A model generated the notes under the pieces. That model was given only the letters and a program-made list of their open reading frames with translations. It was not told where the DNA came from and made no database searches. A program made the position numbers and the translations under genes. Positions 9,050 to 19,243 of a stretch of DNA of 64,000 nt are shown here, in pieces (position 1 is the stretch's first letter; each line of letters begins with the position of its first letter). This stretch comes from Methylosinus trichosporium OB3b (GTDB lineage Bacteria; Pseudomonadota; Alphaproteobacteria; Rhizobiales; Beijerinckiaceae): the NCBI RefSeq assembly GCF_002752655.1, contig NZ_CP023737.1, forward strand, positions 434,001 through 498,000, written 5' to 3'.

Positions 9050-9592
9050 GTGGCTCATGGGATTTCGGACGGCGAGCCCTCGGCTCGGGCCAAGCCGTGG
9101 CGGCTTCGCGCGCTGTTCCTCGCCCATCGGGGCGATCTGCTCGGCTATTTGATCCGCAAGGTCGGCGCCGCGGACGCGCCCGACCTTTTGCAGGAGACGT
9201 TCCTGCGGCTGATCCGGCACGACCGGCTGGACGCCATCGACGATCCGCCGGCGTTCCTGAAACGTATCGCGGTCAATCTGGCGCGGGACTTCGCGCGCCG
9301 CCGCCGGACGGAGGAGCGCCGCCTCCAGATCGGCGATTTCTTCGTCGAGCTGCCCTCGGCCGAGACATCGCCGGAAGAGCGGATCGAGCTCGAGCGGCGA
9401 ACGGCGCTGCTGCGCAAGGCGGTCGACACGCTGCCGCCGCGCTGCCGCGAAGCGTTCGAATTGCATATCTATCACGACATGCCCTTGAAGGAGGTGGCGC
9501 TGCGAATGGAGATTTCCGACCGGATGGCGAGAAAGCATGTCACCCTCGCGCTGAAGGTCTGCCGCGCCGCGCTGAGGAGCCCGATCGAATGA
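9050..9592 (+). CDS. FecI-like ECF RNA polymerase sigma factor
   Basis: A 180-residue ECF sigma-70 factor. Region 2 covers about 22-90, with the core-binding DLLQETFLRL and the -10 recognition stretch AFLKRIAVNLARD; region 4 covers about 125-175, with the helix-turn-helix PLKEVALRMEISDRM. It should direct transcription of the TonB-dependent receptor downstream once released or activated by the FecR-like protein. The start is GTG, with GGAG 6 bases upstream. Order sigma, anti-sigma, receptor is the standard surface-signalling layout. Confidence 0.9.
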   Translation: MAHGISDGEPSARAKPWRLRALFLAHRGDLLGYLIRKVGAADAPDLLQETFLRLIRHDRLDAIDDPPAFLKRIAVNLARDFARRRRTEERRLQIGDFFVELPSAETSPEERIELERRTALLRKAVDTLPPRCREAFELHIYHDMPLKEVALRMEISDRMARKHVTLALKVCRAALRSPIE

Positions 9593-9713
9593 ATTCTTCC
9601 GCATGCGAGGTTCCGCATCGCCTCGCGGCTGCGTCTCCTCATCCGCGGAGCCGAGTGGTCGACTCCGGCTCGGCGAGCGGCGGCCGCGATCGGGCGAGAG
9701 GACGGTTCGACAC

Positions 9714-10652
9714 ATGAGCAACGGCCAGAAAGAGCCGGAATCGGATGCGGCGGGGGACGCCGCCATAGAATGGTTCGTGCGGCTGCGCGAGGGTCCTCTC
9801 GCGCCCGATGAGAAGGCCGAGCTCGACGCCTGGCTCGCCGAAGATGCGGCCAACGCCGTCGCCTTCGACGAGGTGCTGAGCATGTACGGCGATTTGGCGG
9901 TGATGAGTCCGTCCCGCGCCGAACGGCCGCGACGCCGCCTCCCGCGCATCCGCGTCGCCGCTTTGGCGGGCGTCGCGGCGGCGGCTCTCGCGCTCTTCGC
10001 ATCCTTCGACGAGATCGCCACGCGTCTGCGCGCGGACCATTTCGCCGGCGCGGGCGAGCGCAAGCTCGTCACGCTCGACGACGGCTCGCGCGTCCTGCTC
10101 GATTCCCGATCCGCGATCGCTCTCCGCTACAGTCCCGGCGAGCGTCGGCTCGCCCTGCTGAGCGGCGAAGCCTGGTTCGAAGTCGCGCCGGACGTCTCGC
10201 GTCCCTTCATCGTCGAGGCCGGCGGCGGCGCCGTGACCGCGCTCGGCACCGCCTTCGACGTCGCGCTCGAAGGGGCTGGCGCGCGCGTCACCGTGACCGA
10301 GCATCGGGTCAGCCTGTCCAGCGGAGGGCGTTCCGTCGTCGTCGACGAGGGGCGCCAGAGCGCCTTCGAGCCGGACGCCGCCGCACGGTCGCCCGAACCG
10401 GTGAATGTGGACCAGGTCACCGCCTGGCGGCGCGGCAAGCTGATCGTGACCAAGAAGCCGCTTCGCGACGTGCTCGCCGCGATCGGCCGCTATCATCGCG
10501 GCTTCGTCTACTGCGTCGAACGGTCGATCTGCGAGCGGCGGGTTTCCGGCGTGTTCGGCGCCGATGACGCGCTGCAGTCGCTGCAGGAGATCGAGACGTC
10601 GCTCGGTCTCCGGGCGATCCATCTCACTCGCTATATGATCCTGCTGTACTGA
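9714..10652 (+). CDS. FecR-like transmembrane anti-sigma regulator
   Basis: A 312-residue FecR family protein that carries a signal from the periplasm to the ECF sigma factor. The cytoplasmic N-terminal domain (DUF4880-like, with W-F-V-R-L and AFDEVLSMY) is followed by one membrane helix at about 76-97. The periplasmic FecR domain (KLVTLDDGSRVLLDSRSAI, GEAWFEVA, VTALGTAFDV) comes next, then a C-terminal secretin/TonB short N-like stretch. I chose the ATG at 9714, preceded by GAGAGG; the open frame continues upstream to 9603, but that part lacks FecR features. It ends 128 bases before the receptor, with a T8 run in between. Confidence 0.9.
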   Translation: MSNGQKEPESDAAGDAAIEWFVRLREGPLAPDEKAELDAWLAEDAANAVAFDEVLSMYGDLAVMSPSRAERPRRRLPRIRVAALAGVAAAALALFASFDEIATRLRADHFAGAGERKLVTLDDGSRVLLDSRSAIALRYSPGERRLALLSGEAWFEVAPDVSRPFIVEAGGGAVTALGTAFDVALEGAGARVTVTEHRVSLSSGGRSVVVDEGRQSAFEPDAAARSPEPVNVDQVTAWRRGKLIVTKKPLRDVLAAIGRYHRGFVYCVERSICERRVSGVFGADDALQSLQEIETSLGLRAIHLTRYMILLY

Positions 10653-10780
10653 CGCCTCGCCCGTGCCGAGCTCTTGCATTTTTTTTCGTGAAGGAGGTTC
10701 CGCGTTCTCGGCCTGCTGCGTCCTGTCGCGAGAAAGCAATGCTCGAGGTCGGGCATTGGCAAGGACAGGACGAACAGGCG

Positions 10781-13495
10781 ATGGCGAGGAACAAGCGTAG
10801 AGGCAGGGGCGCGCATATGAGCTCGACGGCGATCGCCTTGGCGCTGAGCGTGATGAGCATGGGCGCGGACGCGCCGGTGCATCCCGCGCAGGCGTCCATC
10901 TCGCCGCATGAGCGCAATGGCGATCTGCGCGAATATCATATTCCCGCAGGATCGATGGAGAGCGCGCTCGCGGCCTTCGCCGATCGCAGCGAGCTCCATG
11001 TCGTCTTCGACATCCGCCTCACAGAGTCCATCCGGACGCGCGGCGTCTCGGGCTCCTATTCCGTCATCGAGGGGCTCGAGCGGCTGCTGTCGGGGACCGG
11101 CCTCACCTATCGGCTGTCCAGCAACGGCCGCTCCGTGTCGATCATTCTCGCGCAGGCGGCGACCGGCGCGATGAGCGACGCCGTCGACGCCGCCGCGCTG
11201 CCGCCGATCGACATCGGCGCCGAGGAGCGCAAGCGCGTGAGCGGAAGCTCCAGCGCCCCGGGATTCGACGCCGCCCGCGCGCGCGAGCCGATCTATCGCG
11301 ACCCGCCCGGCCAGACGGTGACGACCGTCGATCATCGCTTCCTCGAGACGACGCCATTGGCGACGGTGCAGGAGATGCTGCAATATAGTCCCGGCGTGTC
11401 GCTCGGCCAGGGCACCATTCCGCGTGAATTAATGCCGTCGATCCGCGGCTCCGGCAATCGGCTCGGCACGACATACCCTTTCTCCGTCCGCAACATCATG
11501 ATGCTCGAGGACGGATTTCCGATCGTCACGGCGGACGGCAACGGCCGCACCGACATGCTCGACCCGCACGCATTCTCCGGAATCGACGTCTATCGCGGCC
11601 CCTCTTCCGCAATGTTCGGCAATCACGCCTATGGCGGCGCGTTCAATTTCCGCAGCTTCACGGGCGCCGAGATCGACGGCGCGGAGACTGGCTCGGAATT
11701 CGGCAGCTTCGGCTACATCAATAATTACCTGCGCGCCGGCAGGAAAATCTCCGACCCTCGGCTGGGCGATTTCGACATTTCGCTGTTCGGCTCGGATCTG
11801 CGCGGCGACGGCTATCTGGCGCGCGGCGCCCATGAGTTCGAGCAAGGCAAGGTCCTCGCCACCTGGAGTCCCGCTCCGACCGATCGGCTGACGTTCAAAT
11901 TCATCTTCAATAATTCCTTCGCGGAGTTCATGAACCGCAGCTCGCTGACCCAATTCTACACCAATCCCTATGGCAAGAGCATCGACTGCCGGATCGCCAC
12001 CACCGGCAATCGACCGTACTGCAACAATCTCTTCGTGCCCGCCAATGGCGCCTATACGAGCGCGACCTCCGGCCTCGTCAATCAGAGCGTTTGGCAGCTC
12101 GGCACGCATTGGCATGTGGCGCGCGACATCGTCGGCCTGCGCTACGAGCATGATTTCGACAACGCCACGACGTGGCGCACGCAATTCACCTACGATTATC
12201 AGGACTATATCAACAGCACTTGGCCGCCGCCGAAGGTCGGCCCCGCTTTCCTCGGCGGACTCGGCGGGCCGGTGGCGATCCGCGGCCCGTCCTATGGCGT
12301 CAACATCTCGACCGATGTGACGAACCACGGCGCGCTGCTCGGCCTGCCGGCGACGCATTACCTCGGCTTCTTCTACAACGATCTGAAGACCGTGAATCCG
12401 CTTTTCTCGCAAGTTCCCGATGTATGGGGCTATGGCGCGACGGGCGGCGGGATCGGCAATATCGAATCCTATCACTCCAACATCGGCCTCCGCGCGCGCG
12501 AGGAAATCGCGCTCACCCCGCAGCTCACCGCGGCGATCGGCTTCAGCGCCAATTGGAGCCGCGTCGCCGGCGTCTACACCGTCAATAATTTCGCGATCAC
12601 CGGCGCAGCGCTGGCGCCGACGCGGGTCGGCGTCGACAATGATTATTGGAACACTGCGCCGGAGGCGTCGCTCACCTGGCGCTACAGTCCCGAATGGCAA
12701 TTCCGCGCACGCTATGCGACCGGCTATGGCACGCCGAATTTCATGTATCTCACCAACACGCCGACGGGCGCCGGCAACAACGCGTCGCTGCAGGCGCAGA
12801 CCAATATGGGCGTCGACCTCGGCGTCGACTTCACTCCGACGGACAATCTGATCATCAGCCTCACCGGCTATCATGAATGGTTCCGCAACGAGATTCTCAC
12901 ACAGGCCAATGGACTCGTGAGCTATCAATTGAATGCGCCGGCCTCGATCCATCGCGGCTTCGAGGCGAGCGTCGACTGGCGGCCGTTCGACGGCTGGCGT
13001 CTCATCGGCGCCTATAGCTACAATGATCAGTTCTTCACCGACTTCCATGACAATCTCTCGGCCACGGTCGCCTATGACCGCGCCGGCAAGCGCATCCCCA
13101 ACGTGCCGATGCATACGCTCACGAGCCGCCTCGGCTATGACATTCCCGGCGGGGATCTGAGGGGGCTCGGCGCATTCGTCGAATATATCTATAAGAGCGA
13201 TTATGCGATCGACAACGCCAATCTGGTGACGATCCCGAGCTATGGCCTCGTCAATCTCGACGTCCACTATGGCCGCGAGATCGTCGGCTCGTTCCTCAAG
13301 AGATTCGATCTGTATTTCGACGTGAAGAACCTCTTCGACCGCACCTATGTGGCGGGCGCGAACACACTGGCGAACACGCTGATCGCCGGAACCACGCAGC
13401 AGACGCCGGCGGCGGATCTCGCCAACTCCACCGGCGCGTCGATCATCGCCGGCTCGCCCCGCGCCTTCATCGGCGGGGTGAAGTTCAAATTCTGA
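10781..13495 (+). CDS. FecA-like TonB-dependent outer-membrane receptor with STN signalling domain
   Basis: A 904-residue receptor. A signal peptide ends near PAQA, residues about 45-115 form the STN domain (IPAGSMESALAAFADRSEL, SYSVIEGLERLLSGTGLTY) that contacts FecR, the plug spans about 175-300 (MPSIRGSG, DVYRGPSSAMFG), and a 22-strand barrel ends in the typical terminal Phe. The ATG at 10781 follows AGGACAGGA; the frame is open further upstream but without a signal sequence. The ligand (ferric siderophore, copper chelate or other) cannot be read from sequence. Together with the sigma and FecR genes it forms a ligand-sensing self-induced uptake unit. Confidence 0.92.
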   Translation: MARNKRRGRGAHMSSTAIALALSVMSMGADAPVHPAQASISPHERNGDLREYHIPAGSMESALAAFADRSELHVVFDIRLTESIRTRGVSGSYSVIEGLERLLSGTGLTYRLSSNGRSVSIILAQAATGAMSDAVDAAALPPIDIGAEERKRVSGSSSAPGFDAARAREPIYRDPPGQTVTTVDHRFLETTPLATVQEMLQYSPGVSLGQGTIPRELMPSIRGSGNRLGTTYPFSVRNIMMLEDGFPIVTADGNGRTDMLDPHAFSGIDVYRGPSSAMFGNHAYGGAFNFRSFTGAEIDGAETGSEFGSFGYINNYLRAGRKISDPRLGDFDISLFGSDLRGDGYLARGAHEFEQGKVLATWSPAPTDRLTFKFIFNNSFAEFMNRSSLTQFYTNPYGKSIDCRIATTGNRPYCNNLFVPANGAYTSATSGLVNQSVWQLGTHWHVARDIVGLRYEHDFDNATTWRTQFTYDYQDYINSTWPPPKVGPAFLGGLGGPVAIRGPSYGVNISTDVTNHGALLGLPATHYLGFFYNDLKTVNPLFSQVPDVWGYGATGGGIGNIESYHSNIGLRAREEIALTPQLTAAIGFSANWSRVAGVYTVNNFAITGAALAPTRVGVDNDYWNTAPEASLTWRYSPEWQFRARYATGYGTPNFMYLTNTPTGAGNNASLQAQTNMGVDLGVDFTPTDNLIISLTGYHEWFRNEILTQANGLVSYQLNAPASIHRGFEASVDWRPFDGWRLIGAYSYNDQFFTDFHDNLSATVAYDRAGKRIPNVPMHTLTSRLGYDIPGGDLRGLGAFVEYIYKSDYAIDNANLVTIPSYGLVNLDVHYGREIVGSFLKRFDLYFDVKNLFDRTYVAGANTLANTLIAGTTQQTPAADLANSTGASIIAGSPRAFIGGVKFKF

Positions 13496-13541
13496 TGAAA
13501 AAGGCGATCAGCGGCCGTGGCCTCTGATCGAAGCGCGCGCT

Positions 13542-13565
13542 CCTTCTCCCGCAAGCGGGAGAAGG
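13542..13565. repeat. Dispersed palindrome, family R (copy 1)
   Basis: A 24-base perfect palindrome of the form CCTTCTCCC-loop-GGGAGAAGG between the convergent ends of the FecA-like gene and tuf. The same core recurs at 28424, about 29980 and 30038, so it belongs to a dispersed intergenic family rather than being a unique terminator. It could still act on both convergent transcripts. Confidence 0.75.
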
Positions 13566-13590
13566 TAGGCGGCCTTTTCTTCGACGTCGG

Positions 13591-13608
13591 GCGAGCCTTA
13601 AGGCTCGC
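13591..13608. terminator. Palindrome downstream of tuf and the FecA-like gene
   Basis: GCGAGCCTTAAGGCTCGC is a perfect 18-base palindrome just past the tuf stop (tuf is on the minus strand). Nearly the same motif recurs at 62237-62254, where runs of T follow. Here no clear T-run follows on either strand, so termination is likely but not certain. Confidence 0.5.
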
Positions 13609-13614
13609 GTCCGC

Positions 13615-14805
<1,191 letters not shown>

Positions 14806-15007
14806 GGTTCCGTTTCCAGCTGAGGTCGCGGCGCTCCGTCCGGCCCGCGCGCGTGCCTTTACGGCGGTTGCCGGCAATCTTCAAGTATGTTCGCCCGGCC
14901 GGATCGGCGCGTCGGCGGCGAAGGCCGCCGCGACCTTCGCCGTCACGATCTATGTCGGTGATGCGACCGATCGATGACGCTGTTCATTCGTTCGATCGGA
15001 TCGAGCT

Positions 15008-17353
15008 CTAAAACCGGACCTTCACGCCGCCATAAGCGGCGAGCGGTGCGCCCGGGCCGAGCGTGCGCGGATCGGTGAGGCCGAGGAAGCCGATCGCTTC
15101 GGAGCCCGTCTCGAAATAGGTCCCGAAGCTGTAATAACGTCGATCGAACAGATTCTGCACGACGCTGTAAATCTCGATATTATCGGTGACCTTATACGAG
15201 GTCTTCAGATTGACGATGCCGTAGGAGGACAAGGGCCGATCGAGATTGGCCTCGTCGCCGGCGAGATGCACGCCGGTGCGGAAGATGTAGTCGAGGCCGA
15301 AGGTCCATTGCGGCGTGACCTTGTAGTCGAAGCCGACCTTCACGCGATGCCGCGGGATGCTCGGCAGCACATTGCCCGGATGCACATGGATCTGGCCATT
15401 CTCGTCGGCATAGGGATTGTCGCCCGAGTTGAGCGTCAGGAAGCTGCGGAAGGTCGCGTCGATGAGCGCGTAATCGGCATAGACCTGGAGAAAGTCGTTG
15501 CGCCAGGTCACGCCCGCCTCGACGCCCTGCCGGCGGGTGTGCCCGACATTGGCGTAATAGCCGCGCCCCTGGATCACATCGGAGGGTAGAGACAGAATGT
15601 CGTCCGCGCTGTCGGTGCGGAAGAGGCCCGCATGCCAATCGGCGCGGCCATAATCGCCGCCGAATTCGTGATGTCCGCGCAGGCCGGTTTCCCAGGTCCG
15701 CGCCACCACCTGCCGCAGCGGCGGATCGGAGACGAGGAAATTATCGATCATGCACGGATGCAGCCGGTCCGAGCAGCCGTTCTCGAGCGCCGTCGGCGCG
15801 CGATTGGCTTCCGAATAATTGCCATAGACGGTCAACTCGGGAAGGAATGTGTAAGTGAGGCCGGCGACAGGATTGACCCGCTGATACAGCGCCGCGCTGT
15901 TGAGCGAGACGCCGCGGTGGTCGAACAAAGCGATATCGGCGCTGTTGAAGCGCAGGCCCGCCGTCGCGGTCAGCTTGTCGGTCACCTCGAGCGTATCATG
16001 CGCATAGACGCCCCAGTAGAAATTGCGGCCGCCGACATGCACCGGCTGGAAGCCGCCTTCCGGAACGAGGTTCGAATAGAGAAGGCCGGTCCCGCCGACC
16101 GCGAGATTGCCGTTGAGAATGCCGAGCTCGGAATAGCCGCGGAAGTCCGAATGCTGACGATCATGCGAGGCGCCGACGATGAGCTTGTTCGCAAAGCCGA
16201 AGACGGGAGCGTCATAGGTTCCCTGCAGCGCAAATCCATAGGAGCGGGAATTGACGCGCGTGTAATCGATGCTGCCAACGCCGGCCCCGTTGAGGACCGA
16301 GGAGGGAATGCGCTTTCCGTTCCCGTCGCGCAGCACGCTCTGCTGGAAACTCGGCTCATTGGCGAAGCCGTCGGTCTCCTGGCACAGCCACTGCTCGTCG
16401 CTGCCGCATTCCTCGACATCGGCGAGATTGCCGTCGACATGCTGCTGGCGGAATTGGCGGAAGTAAGTGTTGCCGTTGAATTTGAGATGCGCGTCCGCCT
16501 CATAGGCGCCCTTGAGATTCACGAAGAGGAGGTCGTTGTTGGAACTCTGCGGCGTCGTGAAGACGGAGTTGTATTGGCGCTCCAGCATCTCGACCGGCGT
16601 CGCCGCCGCATTGCCGAGCCGCGTGCCGGCGCCGGTAAAGTTCAAATGAAATTCAGTCTTATCGCCCTTATAGCCGATATCGCCATAGCCGCGCAGCAGC
16701 GACGAGCCCGAGCGCTTGCGCCAGCCGCGCTCCCCCAATCCTTCGAAAGCGAGATAGACGGCGAGATCATCGAACTTCTGGCCATATTGCACGCTGCCGA
16801 AACGCCGCCCATAGGAGCCGCCGCGGCCGTCCACCTCGACGCCCTGCCAAGTGAAGCCATTCTTCATCTCGAGCGTCAGAGCGCCGCCGAGCGCGTTGAG
16901 GCCGAACATCGGATTGCCGCTGACGATGTCGCCATTGGCGATGGCGACGGTCGGGATGAGATCGAAATTGACGCTGTCGCCGAAGGCTTCATTGATGCGC
17001 ACGCCGTCCTGATAGACGGCGAGGCCTTGCGGCGTGCCGGGCACGGGAGAGGCGGAGAAGCCGCGATAGCTGATGTCCGGCTGGAACGGATTGCCCGCCA
17101 CCTCGCTCGACGAGATGGAGGCGTTGCGACGCAGCAGCGTGTCGGTGATCGACACGGCGTGATCGCGATCGAGATCGCTGCGCGTGAGAATGATCGGATT
17201 GGTGGAGAGCTTGGATTGCGTGACCTTCGCGCCCGGCTCGGGCGCGGTCGCGATCTCGATGTCCGGAAGCGCCTCCTGCGCGCGCGCCGCGTGCGAAGCC
17301 GTCGCGGCGGCGAGCAGCGCGATGAGCGAAATACGAGAACGTGACCCGAGCAT
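15008..17353 (-). CDS. TonB-dependent outer-membrane receptor (no STN domain)
   Basis: A 781-residue transporter with a signal peptide (LIALLAAATASHAARAQ). A TonB-box-like acidic stretch follows (ALPDIEIATA), then a plug with SYRGFSASPVPGTPQGLAVY and NALGGALTLEMKNGF, and a barrel ending in VKVRF. It lacks the STN extension, so unlike the FecA-like gene it does not signal through FecR. The subgroup with GTPQGL and NAFGD-like plug motifs is widespread in alphaproteobacteria and its ligands are mostly unknown; metal chelates are possible. ATG at 17353, preceded by GGAAGAG; the longer frame to 17401 is less likely. Its 5' leader can fold strongly (separate entry), suggesting post-initiation control. 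Confidence 0.9.
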   Translation of the reverse strand: MLGSRSRISLIALLAAATASHAARAQEALPDIEIATAPEPGAKVTQSKLSTNPIILTRSDLDRDHAVSITDTLLRRNASISSSEVAGNPFQPDISYRGFSASPVPGTPQGLAVYQDGVRINEAFGDSVNFDLIPTVAIANGDIVSGNPMFGLNALGGALTLEMKNGFTWQGVEVDGRGGSYGRRFGSVQYGQKFDDLAVYLAFEGLGERGWRKRSGSSLLRGYGDIGYKGDKTEFHLNFTGAGTRLGNAAATPVEMLERQYNSVFTTPQSSNNDLLFVNLKGAYEADAHLKFNGNTYFRQFRQQHVDGNLADVEECGSDEQWLCQETDGFANEPSFQQSVLRDGNGKRIPSSVLNGAGVGSIDYTRVNSRSYGFALQGTYDAPVFGFANKLIVGASHDRQHSDFRGYSELGILNGNLAVGGTGLLYSNLVPEGGFQPVHVGGRNFYWGVYAHDTLEVTDKLTATAGLRFNSADIALFDHRGVSLNSAALYQRVNPVAGLTYTFLPELTVYGNYSEANRAPTALENGCSDRLHPCMIDNFLVSDPPLRQVVARTWETGLRGHHEFGGDYGRADWHAGLFRTDSADDILSLPSDVIQGRGYYANVGHTRRQGVEAGVTWRNDFLQVYADYALIDATFRSFLTLNSGDNPYADENGQIHVHPGNVLPSIPRHRVKVGFDYKVTPQWTFGLDYIFRTGVHLAGDEANLDRPLSSYGIVNLKTSYKVTDNIEIYSVVQNLFDRRYYSFGTYFETGSEAIGFLGLTDPRTLGPGAPLAAYGGVKVRF

Positions 17354-17368
17354 TTGTCTCTTCCATCT

Positions 17369-17448
17369 CCCGCGAGCCGACTCCCGATCGACTCTGCCCA
17401 CAAGCGCGCCGCGCCGCTCCGCGGTGAGTCTGCGACCTTCGGCTCGGG
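17369..17448 (-). promoter_or_regulatory. Structured 5' leader of the TonB receptor (candidate regulatory RNA)
   Basis: In the mRNA sense (minus strand), CCCGAGCCGA (17448-17439) can pair with TCGGCTCG-C-GGG (17380-17369) with a single bulged base. Inside it GACTC (17430-17426) pairs with GAGTC (17394-17390), and at the apex CCGC-GGA-GCGG forms a hairpin (17424-17414). The closing helix ends about 15 bases before the start codon and abuts the GGGAG/GGAAGAG ribosome-binding region, so it could mask translation initiation. I found no match to the B12 box, THI box or SAM riboswitch cores. Candidate only. Confidence 0.4.
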
Positions 17449-17548
17449 CAAATTAGGGGTGAAGAGACGCCCCGCCTATTGCAAAGTTTTACCTTTGTAT
17501 TGCCGTTTTTTCCCGATCTGGGCGACCTCGGCGGTCCTCTGTCGTCGC

Positions 17549-18844
17549 TCAGGCTTCGAAGACGGCTTGTCCCGCGACGATGGTCAATTTCACCCGGCCC
17601 TGCAGCCGCGCCGTGGCGAAGGGCGTGTTCTTGCAGCGCGAGCGCAGCTCGGCGGGATCGACGACGAAGGGCTCGTCGGGATCGAAACGGATGAGATCGG
17701 CCGGCGCGCCCTTGGCGAGGCGCCCCTGCTCCAGCCCGAGAATTTCCGCCGGCCGCGTCGACATGGCGCGCAGCAGGCCGGCGAGCGGGACATCGCCGGA
17801 ATGCACGAGCCTCAGACCTGCGGCGAGCATGGTCTCGACGCCGACGGCGCCGGCCTCGGCTTCGGCAAAGGGAAGGCGCTTGGTCTCGACGTCCTGCGGA
17901 TCATGGTCGGAGACGATCACATCGACGAGCCCGGCGGCGAGCGCTGCGACCAGAGCGCCGCGCTCGTCCTCGTGACGCAGCGGCGGGCGCAGCTTCAGAA
18001 AGGTGCGATAATCGCCGATATCATTCTCATTGAGCGTCAGATGATTGATCGAGGTCCCGCAAGTGACGGGGAGTCCGCGCTCCTTGGCTGCGGCGATGGC
18101 GTCGAGCGAAAGCGCCGCGGTCACGATGCTGGCGTGATAGCGCGCGCCGGTCAGCGCGACGAGCCGAAGATCACGATCGACCACGATCGCCTCGGCCTCG
18201 CGCGGGACGCCGGAGAGGCCGAGGCGCGTGGCCAATTCGCCCGCGTTCATCACGCCCTCGCCGGCGAGGTCGCGATCCTCCGGGAAATGGATGACGAGCG
18301 CCTCGAAATCACGCGCGTAGGTGAGCGCCCGGCGCATCACCTGGGCGTTGCGCAGCGAGCGCTTCCCGTCGCAGAAGGCGACGGCGCCCGCCTGGCGCAG
18401 CAGGCCATATTCGGAAATCTCGCGCCCTTCCCGGCCCTTGGTGAGCGTCGCCATGGGCAGCACGCGCACGCGGCCGGTGTCGCGGGCGCGGCGCAGCACG
18501 AAATCGACGATCGCCGGATCGTCGACCGGCGGCGTTGTCCCGGGCGCGGCGACGATCGTCGTGACGCCGCCCGCCGCCGCGGCGGCGGTGGCGCTGGCGA
18601 TGGTCTCGCGATGCTCGGCGCCCGGCTCGCCGACGAAACATTGCATGTCGACGAGCCCCGGCGCGACGACGTCGCCGCCGCAGGCGACGATCTGGGCGCC
18701 CTCCGGAGCGGAGGCGGCGGTGATCGAAGGGCCGAGATCGGCGATGCGTCCGTCGAGAACGAGCACGCCGCCGCGGCTCTCGACTCCGGTCGCGGGATCG
18801 ACGAGCCGGGCGTCGGCGAGGAGGAGAGGACGAGGCGCTGTCAT
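17549..18844 (-). CDS. Dihydroorotase homologue lacking metal ligands (PyrC'/PyrX type)
   Basis: A 431-residue amidohydrolase-fold protein of the class I dihydroorotase family. In true enzymes the first strand carries Asp-x-His-x-His for zinc; here residues 66-75 read DMQCFVGEPG, so both His ligands are replaced (Gln68, Phe70). The later His positions are also altered (VIHFPEDRD keeps one His; CGTSINH is unusual), although SDHDPQ keeps an Asp. Inactive PyrC' proteins are known to act as structural partners of aspartate transcarbamoylase (PyrB). That role is the likely one here, although pyrB is not adjacent in this window. The start at 18844 gives the family N terminus. Confidence 0.88.
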   Translation of the reverse strand: MTAPRPLLLADARLVDPATGVESRGGVLVLDGRIADLGPSITAASAPEGAQIVACGGDVVAPGLVDMQCFVGEPGAEHRETIASATAAAAAGGVTTIVAAPGTTPPVDDPAIVDFVLRRARDTGRVRVLPMATLTKGREGREISEYGLLRQAGAVAFCDGKRSLRNAQVMRRALTYARDFEALVIHFPEDRDLAGEGVMNAGELATRLGLSGVPREAEAIVVDRDLRLVALTGARYHASIVTAALSLDAIAAAKERGLPVTCGTSINHLTLNENDIGDYRTFLKLRPPLRHEDERGALVAALAAGLVDVIVSDHDPQDVETKRLPFAEAEAGAVGVETMLAAGLRLVHSGDVPLAGLLRAMSTRPAEILGLEQGRLAKGAPADLIRFDPDEPFVVDPAELRSRCKNTPFATARLQGRVKLTIVAGQAVFEA

Positions 18845-18961
18845 GGGCTGTGATTAGGATGTTTTGCGAAGGAAGGGAACGGGGCGCCTCGATGCTCCGA
18901 ACGCATGTGCGATGACATTTGCATCACGACATGCCATCCTTTTCGGCAAGCGAGGGGAGTC

Positions 18962-19243
18962 ATGACTGTCAAACCACAAGCGAAGCGCGACACGCTCAAT
19001 GTGCGGGTCAAGCCCGAGGATCGCAGCCTCATCGACCGCGCAGCGCGGCTGCTGGGCAAGAGCCGCGCCGATTTTCTGCTCGAATCTGCGCGGCGGGCGG
19101 CGCATGACGTTCTGCTGGATCAGACGCTCTTCAAAGTCAGTCCACAAGTCTACGGCGAGTTCATCGCGAGGCTCGACGCGCCGCCTGCGCCGAATGAGAG
19201 GCTTCGCCGCACGATGGCGACTCCGGCGGCGTGGGAGAAATGA
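18962..19243 (+). CDS. DUF1778 antitoxin (TacA-like, ribbon-helix-helix)
   Basis: A 93-residue protein with an N-terminal ribbon-helix-helix: the strand RDTLNVRVKPEDRSLIDRA, then the helix LLGKSRADFLLESARRAA. It ends in a flexible tail (PPAPNERLRRTMATPAAWEK) of the kind that wraps and neutralises the toxin in TacA-TacT pairs. ATG at 18962 after GAGGGGAG. It overlaps the next gene by four bases (ATGA), so the two are translationally coupled. The RHH dimer is expected to repress its own promoter. Confidence 0.9.
   Translation: MTVKPQAKRDTLNVRVKPEDRSLIDRAARLLGKSRADFLLESARRAAHDVLLDQTLFKVSPQVYGEFIARLDAPPAPNERLRRTMATPAAWEK

Noticed and set aside
9050..13495. Methanobactin uptake cluster (mbnIRT) identity
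   Set aside because: Layout fits any FecIRA unit; no mbnA, mbnB or mbnC gene is present, so naming it would be guesswork.
14806..15007. tRNA gene upstream of tuf
   Set aside because: No acceptor/T-arm pattern (GGTTCGAATCC type) or anticodon stem could be made to fit.
17369..17448. Cobalamin, TPP or SAM riboswitch
   Set aside because: None of the conserved core boxes could be found; only a generic structured leader is supported.
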